37,403 nt of DNA from Bacteroides sp. CAG:709 (lineage in GTDB: Bacteria; Bacteroidota; Bacteroidia; Bacteroidales; UBA932): positions 37,572 to 74,974 of the forward strand of contig FR882184.1 in assembly GCA_000434935.1 (NCBI GenBank). The letters are read 5' to 3'. A model generated the notes under the pieces. The model saw only the letters and a program-made list of their open reading frames with translations. It did not search any database and was not told where the DNA came from. Positions 32,695-37,403 of this stretch are shown one piece after another. Each line of letters starts with the position of its first letter. Positions within the stretch are counted from its first letter, which is position 1. Made by a program: the position numbers and the translations under genes.

Positions 32695-34209
32695 ATGTTT
32701 AGCAAGGAAGATGTAAAAAGCATTGAGGGGCGCGGCACTTCCGTGGAGAAGGTCGAGTCTCAGGTGGAACGCTTCAAGAAGGGCTTTCCATGGATGGATA
32801 TCGTGGCGCCGGCGACTCCGGAACGTGGTATCAAGGTTCTGGACGAGAATGGAATACGCGAGGCGGTGGCTTATTGCGACAATGCTTCCGTAGCCGGAAA
32901 ATGCAAGTTTGTGCCTGCTTCCGGTGCGGCTTCCAGAATGTTCAAGGATATTTTTGCCGGTCTGGCGTCGCTGGAGGAGGGCAATGATCCCGGTGCTGAT
33001 TCTTCTGTAGGTAAACTGGCTGCGAAGATCCGTGATTTCGCTTTCTATACGGAGGCGATGTTCGGAGAACCTGCCGACTCGGCTGCTTATAGAAAAGATG
33101 TGGCTGAGAAAGTGCTGACTGACAGGGGATTGGGTTATGGTTCCAAGCCTAAGGGCGTGATCCGTTTCCATAGATACCCGGACGGGGAATGCAGGACTGC
33201 ATTTGCCGAGCATCTGGTGGAGGCTCAGGATTACATGCGCAATGCCGATGGCTCCGCCAATGTGATTTTCACTATTTCTCCGGAGTTCAAGCCGCTTTTC
33301 GAGGCTGCATTGGAAGAGGTGAAGGCTGATTACGAGAAGAAATATGGCGTTAAGTACAATATTTCTTTCACGTTCCAGGACAAGGCAACTGATACTGTTG
33401 CCGTGGATATGGAGAACAAGCCTTTCCGTACGGAAAACGGCGAGCTTCTGTTCAGGCCTGCCGGCCATGGTGCATTGATTTATAATCTCAATGCCATCGA
33501 AGATGAAATCGTTTCCATCAAGAATATCGACAATGTTTCCAATGACAGATTCCTCGGAACTACGGCATTGTTCAAGAAAGTATTGATGGGCAAGTGCCTG
33601 GAACTCAGGGACAAGATATTCGGCTATCTGCGGGCGTTCGATGCTGTCGGGGATTTGAAGTCTGATGCGTGCGGACGTCTTTGCGATGAGGTGGAGTCTT
33701 TCCTGGATGGCGAGTTGTGCATCCAGCTTCCGCTGACCCGTAGCGTGGAGGAGCGTGTCGCCCTGCTGCGTGCGAAACTTGACCGTCCGATAAGGGTGTG
33801 CGGCATGGTCCGTAACCAAGGTGAGCCTGGCGGTGGTCCTTTCATTATTGCAGGCAAGGATGGCTCTTCCAATCTTCAGATTCTGGAGAGCGTCCAGATT
33901 GACATGAATGACGGACGCTCGCGTGATATTCTCGCGTGTGCGACACATTTCAATCCTGTGGACCTTGTCTGTGCTATCCGTAATTACAAGGGTGAAAAGT
34001 TCAATTTGCTTGACTACGTGGATGCCGATGCGGGATTCATCAGTTCCAAGAGTTACCAGGGCCGGGAATTGAAGGCGCTTGAGCTTCCTGGTCTGTGGAA
34101 CGGCTCCATGAGCGACTGGAATACTTGTTTCGTGGAGGTTCCGCTGGAGACTTTCAATCCTGTGAAGGTGGTGCTTGACCTTCTGCGTCCGGCACACCAG
34201 CAGGCATAG
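32695..34209 (+). CDS. DUF4301 protein, resembling a UDP-sugar pyrophosphorylase
   Basis: The 504-residue protein fits the Bacteroidota DUF4301 family. Its motifs read like those of UDPGP-type nucleotidyltransferases. VPASGAASRMFKD (73-85) stands for the Gly-rich nucleotide loop, and KPKGVIRFHRYPDG (151-164) for the PKG segment. RPAGHGALIYNL (254-265) matches the P-x-GHG-x-L-Y motif, and IKNIDNVSND (275-284) matches the N-I-D-N metal/sugar site. No signal peptide is present, so it is cytoplasmic. It follows pdxB by 12 bases, and its stop lies 1 base from the stop of the convergent AraC-type gene. The motif reading is mine; the substrate is unknown. Confidence 0.8.
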   Translation: MFSKEDVKSIEGRGTSVEKVESQVERFKKGFPWMDIVAPATPERGIKVLDENGIREAVAYCDNASVAGKCKFVPASGAASRMFKDIFAGLASLEEGNDPGADSSVGKLAAKIRDFAFYTEAMFGEPADSAAYRKDVAEKVLTDRGLGYGSKPKGVIRFHRYPDGECRTAFAEHLVEAQDYMRNADGSANVIFTISPEFKPLFEAALEEVKADYEKKYGVKYNISFTFQDKATDTVAVDMENKPFRTENGELLFRPAGHGALIYNLNAIEDEIVSIKNIDNVSNDRFLGTTALFKKVLMGKCLELRDKIFGYLRAFDAVGDLKSDACGRLCDEVESFLDGELCIQLPLTRSVEERVALLRAKLDRPIRVCGMVRNQGEPGGGPFIIAGKDGSSNLQILESVQIDMNDGRSRDILACATHFNPVDLVCAIRNYKGEKFNLLDYVDADAGFISSKSYQGRELKALELPGLWNGSMSDWNTCFVEVPLETFNPVKVVLDLLRPAHQQA

Positions 34210-34210
34210 T

Positions 34211-34738
34211 TCAGTTCTGTTTCTTCACGCAGGGGTGTCCTCCGGTGCTTTTCCATTGTCCCGGAGTGCAGCCTGTATACTGCTTGAAGAGTCTGTGGAA
34301 ATTCGACTTGTCGTGAAATCCCAGGGCGGCAGCCGCTTGATTTACGTCCAGAGCATTGTCTTTTCTGATAAGCATTGCTCTGGCTTTTTTTATTTTCATT
34401 TCGCTTCGCCAGATGCGGAAGTCCTTCTTGGCATGTTTGATGAAATAGATGTTCAATGCGTGTTTGTCTATATTGAGGGCGTCTGCCAGTTCTTCCAGTC
34501 TTGGGTTTTTGGCGTCATTTTCCGGATTGTCCGTCCATTCTGTGAGCTTGCGCTCGATCAGCATCTTGGTAGTGATTGTTTTGTGTATGCGTGGTATGAA
34601 TGTCTTCTCATTGTCATCGGATTTTATTCCGGTCATCCGCTTGGAAACTTTTCTGTAAAATCCGAACAAGAACAGTTTGAGGTTGCTCGGGAGATGCGCC
34701 GAGGCGAGAGCACGCTTCATGACAGTTGGTTTCGTCAT
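34211..34738 (-). CDS. AraC-family DNA-binding regulator, short form
   Basis: The 175-residue protein is essentially an AraC/XylS DNA-binding domain with a basic N-terminal extension and no sensor domain. The first HTH is at about 77-120 (PRLEELADALNIDKHALN), and the second at about 130-165 (NQAAAALGFHDKSNFHRLFK, then GCTPGQW). AraC family members normally carry 150 or more extra residues for ligand binding or a membrane sensor, so this is either a naturally short member or a remnant. The first 70 residues are basic and show no membrane span. It converges on the DUF4301 gene with a 1-base gap. Targets are unknown. Confidence 0.85.
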   Translation of the reverse strand: MTKPTVMKRALASAHLPSNLKLFLFGFYRKVSKRMTGIKSDDNEKTFIPRIHKTITTKMLIERKLTEWTDNPENDAKNPRLEELADALNIDKHALNIYFIKHAKKDFRIWRSEMKIKKARAMLIRKDNALDVNQAAAALGFHDKSNFHRLFKQYTGCTPGQWKSTGGHPCVKKQN

Positions 34739-34793
34739 AGGTGCAATTACAATTAATTATGTGATACTATATTGGTAATGTGGATTAAAAAAC

Positions 34794-34830
34794 AGGAATG
34801 CCCTCTACTTTCTAATGCGAGGGCATTCCT
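34794..34830 (-). terminator. Intrinsic terminator after the deoxyhypusine synthase-like gene
   Basis: A perfect 12-base-pair stem (AGGAATGCCCTC / GAGGGCATTCCT) with a 13-base loop is followed on the minus strand by GTTTTTTAA. It begins 24 bases after the stop at 34854. Confidence 0.88.
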
Positions 34831-34853
34831 CATATCGTAGTCTGCGGTCGGGA

Positions 34854-35828
34854 TTACCAGCCGAGGACGTAAGCGAAGATAAGCGGTGCTACGATGGTAG
34901 CGTCTGACTCAACGATAAACTTAGGAGTCTCAGGTGCGAGCTTGCCCCAAGTGATTTTCTCGTTTGGAACTGCTCCGGAGTAAGAACCGTATGATGTGGT
35001 ACTGTCTGAAATCTGGCAGAAATATGACCAGAGCGGAGTGCCGTGCCACTGGAGGTCCTGCTCCATCATCGGAACTACGCAGATAGGGAAGTCACCTGCG
35101 GTACCTCCACCGATCTGGAAGAATCCTACACCTGCGCCGACAGCATTCTTCTTGTACCAGTCGACGAGGAAGAGCATTGTCTCGATACCGTTCTTTACGA
35201 GATCCGGTGTGAATTCGCCCTTGATGCAGTGTGCTGCGAAGATATTTCCTGTGGTGCAGTCTTCCCATGCAGGGCAGATGATAGGAATGTTCTTCTCGCA
35301 AGCTGCGAGTACCCAGCTGTCCTTAGGGTCGATCTCGTAGTATTTTTCGAGAACGCCGCTTCTGAGAATCTGGTAAATATATTCGTAAGGAAGATATCTC
35401 TTGCCTTCTGCCTTTGCCTTGTTCCAGACATCTACGAGTGCGCCCTCAAGACGGCGGAATGCCTCTTCTTCAGGGATGCAGGTGTCGGTAACACGGTTGT
35501 AGTGGTTGTTCAGAAGTTCCTGCTCCTGCTCTGCGGTGAGGTTTCTGTAGCCAGGCACTCTGTAATAGTGAGAGTGAGCTACAAGGTTCATGATGTCCTC
35601 TTCAAGGTTGTTTGCTGAACAGCAAACGATAGAGAACTTGTCCTGACGGATCATTTCTGCAAGAGAAAGTCCGAGCTCGGCTGTACTCATGGCGCCGGCC
35701 ATTGCCAACATCATCTTTCCGCCTTTTGCGAGAAGTTCTTCATAAGCTTTCGCAGCGTCAACAAGGCTAGCCGAGTTGAAGTGACGGTAATTGTGGGTGA
35801 TGAAATTTGAAATTGGTCCTTTTTCCAT
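34854..35828 (-). CDS. Deoxyhypusine synthase-like protein
   Basis: Deoxyhypusine synthase transfers a butylamine group from spermidine to a lysine of eIF5A through an enzyme-lysine imine. Bacterial relatives lack that partner and may make polyamines. The ATG at 35828 is preferred over a TTG two codons upstream, giving 324 residues. MLAMAGAMSTAELGLSLAEM and the NAD-binding region FFQIGGGTAGDFPI are typical. TWGK near the C-terminus aligns with the SWGK of the human enzyme, so the imine-forming Lys (Lys296 here) is kept. The region after GGG lacks the KHH segment bearing the general-base His. The end VESDATIVAPLIFAYVLGW is highly family-like. A polyamine role is likely, the acceptor unknown. 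Confidence 0.88.
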   Translation of the reverse strand: MEKGPISNFITHNYRHFNSASLVDAAKAYEELLAKGGKMMLAMAGAMSTAELGLSLAEMIRQDKFSIVCCSANNLEEDIMNLVAHSHYYRVPGYRNLTAEQEQELLNNHYNRVTDTCIPEEEAFRRLEGALVDVWNKAKAEGKRYLPYEYIYQILRSGVLEKYYEIDPKDSWVLAACEKNIPIICPAWEDCTTGNIFAAHCIKGEFTPDLVKNGIETMLFLVDWYKKNAVGAGVGFFQIGGGTAGDFPICVVPMMEQDLQWHGTPLWSYFCQISDSTTSYGSYSGAVPNEKITWGKLAPETPKFIVESDATIVAPLIFAYVLGW

Positions 35829-35893
35829 TTCCAACTTTTAATTTACAGTTATTTACATCGGAGACGGCGAATTTGGATGCCGCCCTCTGAAAT

Positions 35894-35927
35894 TTTGTGC
35901 GAAGTTATGTTTTTTTGCGTAAATTTG
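35894..35927 (+). promoter_or_regulatory. Promoter of ffh
   Basis: TTTG (35894-35897) and TAAATTTG (35920-35927) are separated by 22 bases, slightly longer than the usual 19-21. The -7 box is an exact TAnnTTTG match and the ATG lies 32 bases on. The region 35829-35959 also has to hold the divergent promoter of the deoxyhypusine synthase-like gene, for which no clean element was seen. Confidence 0.6.
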
Positions 35928-35959
35928 CAATCTGTTTGACTTTTATTTGGAATTACGAT

Positions 35960-37276
35960 ATGTTTGAAAATCTGTCAGAAAGACTGGAAAGGTCGTTCAA
36001 GATTCTCAAGGGAGAGGGAAAAATTACGGAAATCAATGTCGCCGAGACTGTAAAGGACATTCGCAAGGCGTTGCTTGACGCCGACGTGAGCTACAAGGTG
36101 GCGAAGGAATTTTGCGACCGCGTGAAGGACAAGGCGATGGGCCAGAATGTGCTGACGGCCGTGAAACCGCAGCAGATGATGGTCAAGATTGTCCATGATG
36201 AGCTCGCCGAGTTCATGGGCAGCGGTGCCCAGGACATTAATGTGAAGGGTAATCCCGGCATTGTCCTGATTTCCGGTCTCCAGGGTTCCGGTAAGACGAC
36301 TTTTACCGCGAAACTTGCGAACCTCTGCAAGTCGAAGAAGGGCATGCAGGTGCTTCTGGCCGCATGCGACGTTTATCGTCCGGCAGCCATCGACCAGTTG
36401 AAGGTCATGGGCGAGCAGGCCGGTGTCCCTGTTTATACTGAGGAGGGTGTCAAGGATCCTGTACAGATTGCGAAGAATGCTGTAGCAAAGGCCAAGGCTG
36501 AGGGTTTTCCTGTCGTAATCATTGATACCGCCGGCCGTCTGGCCGTGGATCAGGAGATGATGGATGAGATCGCTGCCATCAAGAAGGCGGTGAATCCTAC
36601 CGAAATTCTCTTCGTGGTGGATGCTATGACCGGTCAGGATGCCGTCGAGACTGCCAAGGCGTTCAATGAGACTCTTGATTTCGATGGCGTGGTTCTGACG
36701 AAGATGGATGGTGATACCCGTGGCGGTGCCGCCCTTTCCATCAAGGCAGTAGTAGGAAAACCTATCAAGTTCATTTCTTCCGGCGAGAAGATCGACGCTC
36801 TGGATGTGTTCCATCCTGCCCGTATCGCCGACCGTATTCTCGGCATGGGTGATGTGGTTTCCCTCGTGGAAAAGGCTCAGGAGCAGTTCGATGAGAAGCA
36901 GGCCCGTGAGCTGAAGAAGAAACTTGTGAAGAACCAGTTCTCCCTGATGGATTTCTATAACCAGATCCAGCAGATCAAGAAGATGGGCAACATCAAGGAT
37001 CTGGCATCCATGATTCCTGGCGTAGGCAAGGCCATCAAGGATGTCGATATCGACAACAGTGCTTTCAAGAGTGTCGAGGCCATCATCATGTCAATGACTC
37101 CTTACGAGCGTGAACATGCCGAGCAGATAAACGGCAGCCGCCGCAAGCGTATCGCCGACGGAAGCGGTACCTCGATCCAGGAGGTGAACAAGCTCCTCAA
37201 GCAGTTCGAGGGTACCCGCAAGCTGATGAAGGGCGCCATGGACGGCTCTCTGGCCTCGCGTTTGAGAAGACGCTAG
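35960..37276 (+). CDS. ffh: Signal recognition particle protein Ffh
   Basis: Ffh is the SRP GTPase that binds signal sequences and 4.5S RNA and delivers ribosomes to FtsY. The frame is open from 35897, but the ATG at 35960 is chosen because MFENLSERLERSFKILKG is the universal Ffh start; this gives 438 residues. The N domain is followed by the G domain with GLQGSGKTT (106-114), then DVYRPAAIDQL, DTAGR (189-193) and TKMDGDTRGG (247-256). The M domain (about 300-438) includes MGNIKDLASMIPG and the RNA-binding NGSRRKRIADGSGTSIQEVN. It stops soon after, without the long Met-rich tail of some homologues, which is common. Confidence 0.97.
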   Translation: MFENLSERLERSFKILKGEGKITEINVAETVKDIRKALLDADVSYKVAKEFCDRVKDKAMGQNVLTAVKPQQMMVKIVHDELAEFMGSGAQDINVKGNPGIVLISGLQGSGKTTFTAKLANLCKSKKGMQVLLAACDVYRPAAIDQLKVMGEQAGVPVYTEEGVKDPVQIAKNAVAKAKAEGFPVVIIDTAGRLAVDQEMMDEIAAIKKAVNPTEILFVVDAMTGQDAVETAKAFNETLDFDGVVLTKMDGDTRGGAALSIKAVVGKPIKFISSGEKIDALDVFHPARIADRILGMGDVVSLVEKAQEQFDEKQARELKKKLVKNQFSLMDFYNQIQQIKKMGNIKDLASMIPGVGKAIKDVDIDNSAFKSVEAIIMSMTPYEREHAEQINGSRRKRIADGSGTSIQEVNKLLKQFEGTRKLMKGAMDGSLASRLRRR

Positions 37277-37403
37277 GCGCTGTTTTTGGGCGGTTGAGGC
37301 GGTTAGTCCGGTCGGTTAGTCCCCACGTCGGGATGCGGCCACGGGCGAATCCGTAACTCGCTGATAATCAGACACCAATTTAACAAGGGCGTGGAAACGC
37401 AGC
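37277..37403. other. Sequence after ffh, no gene recognised
   Basis: The last 127 bases contain no convincing coding start, RNA gene or strong hairpin. A 10-base direct repeat CGGTTAGTCC occurs at 37300-37309 and 37313-37322, preceded by the related CGGTTGAGG. The window ends before its meaning can be judged. Confidence 0.4.

Noticed and set aside
32218..34197. Long open frame (659 codons) on the minus strand
   Set aside because: It is antisense to the pdxB end and the DUF4301 gene, whose protein motifs are clear; the translated product is rich in His/Arg/Ile without domains. It is a codon-bias shadow.
37300..37322. Repeat of CGGTTAGTCC as a possible repeat array
   Set aside because: Only two copies at 13-base spacing are visible before the window ends; too little to call a CRISPR or iteron array.

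Overview
The window comes from a Bacteroidales-type member of the Bacteroidota, probably an uncultured gut lineage; genus cannot be fixed from sequence alone. Three things point there: a SusC/SusD pair with a train of lipoproteins, a GH92 mannosidase lipoprotein, and promoters of the Bacteroidota TTTG / TAnnTTTG type rather than -35/-10 boxes. Further support is a four-subunit sodium-pumping methylmalonyl-CoA decarboxylase, a histone H1 (Hc1)-like segment, and lipoboxes followed by acidic residues.

Layout. (1) 1-4194, minus strand: the decarboxylase operon mmdA, lamin-tail/OadG, biotin carrier, mmdB, plus the first codons of a further secreted protein at the left edge. It couples propionate formation from succinate to sodium export. 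(2) 4395-7830, plus strand: a GH92 mannosidase and a translationally overlapping GxGYxYP-family lipoprotein, ending at a strong hairpin. (3) 7900-21884, minus strand: seven tightly packed genes: an unknown large lipoprotein, SusC, SusD, a surface lipoprotein, a subtilisin-like protease lipoprotein, a lipocalin-like lipoprotein and an InlB-repeat lipoprotein. No carbohydrate-active enzyme is present, so I read it as a protease-linked peptide or protein utilisation locus. (4) 22187-23627, minus strand: YebC and a membrane TPR protein from a clear promoter.

(5) 23744-30040 is the oddest part. A LuxR/TPR regulator (minus) and a large Ig-like surface protein (plus) are both cut off at their 5' ends at the same point, about 24720, head to head. 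This is either a rearrangement breakpoint or an assembly chimera. Downstream on the plus strand lie an in-frame fusion of an Hc1 histone-like segment to a lipoprotein, an outer-membrane beta-barrel protein and a parallel beta-helix protein.

(6) 30178-37276 is housekeeping: recF, a DUF721/DciA-like gene, pdxB and a DUF4301 gene in one plus-strand run; a convergent AraC-type regulator; a deoxyhypusine synthase-like gene; and ffh. No rRNA, tRNA, CRISPR array or insertion sequence was recognised.
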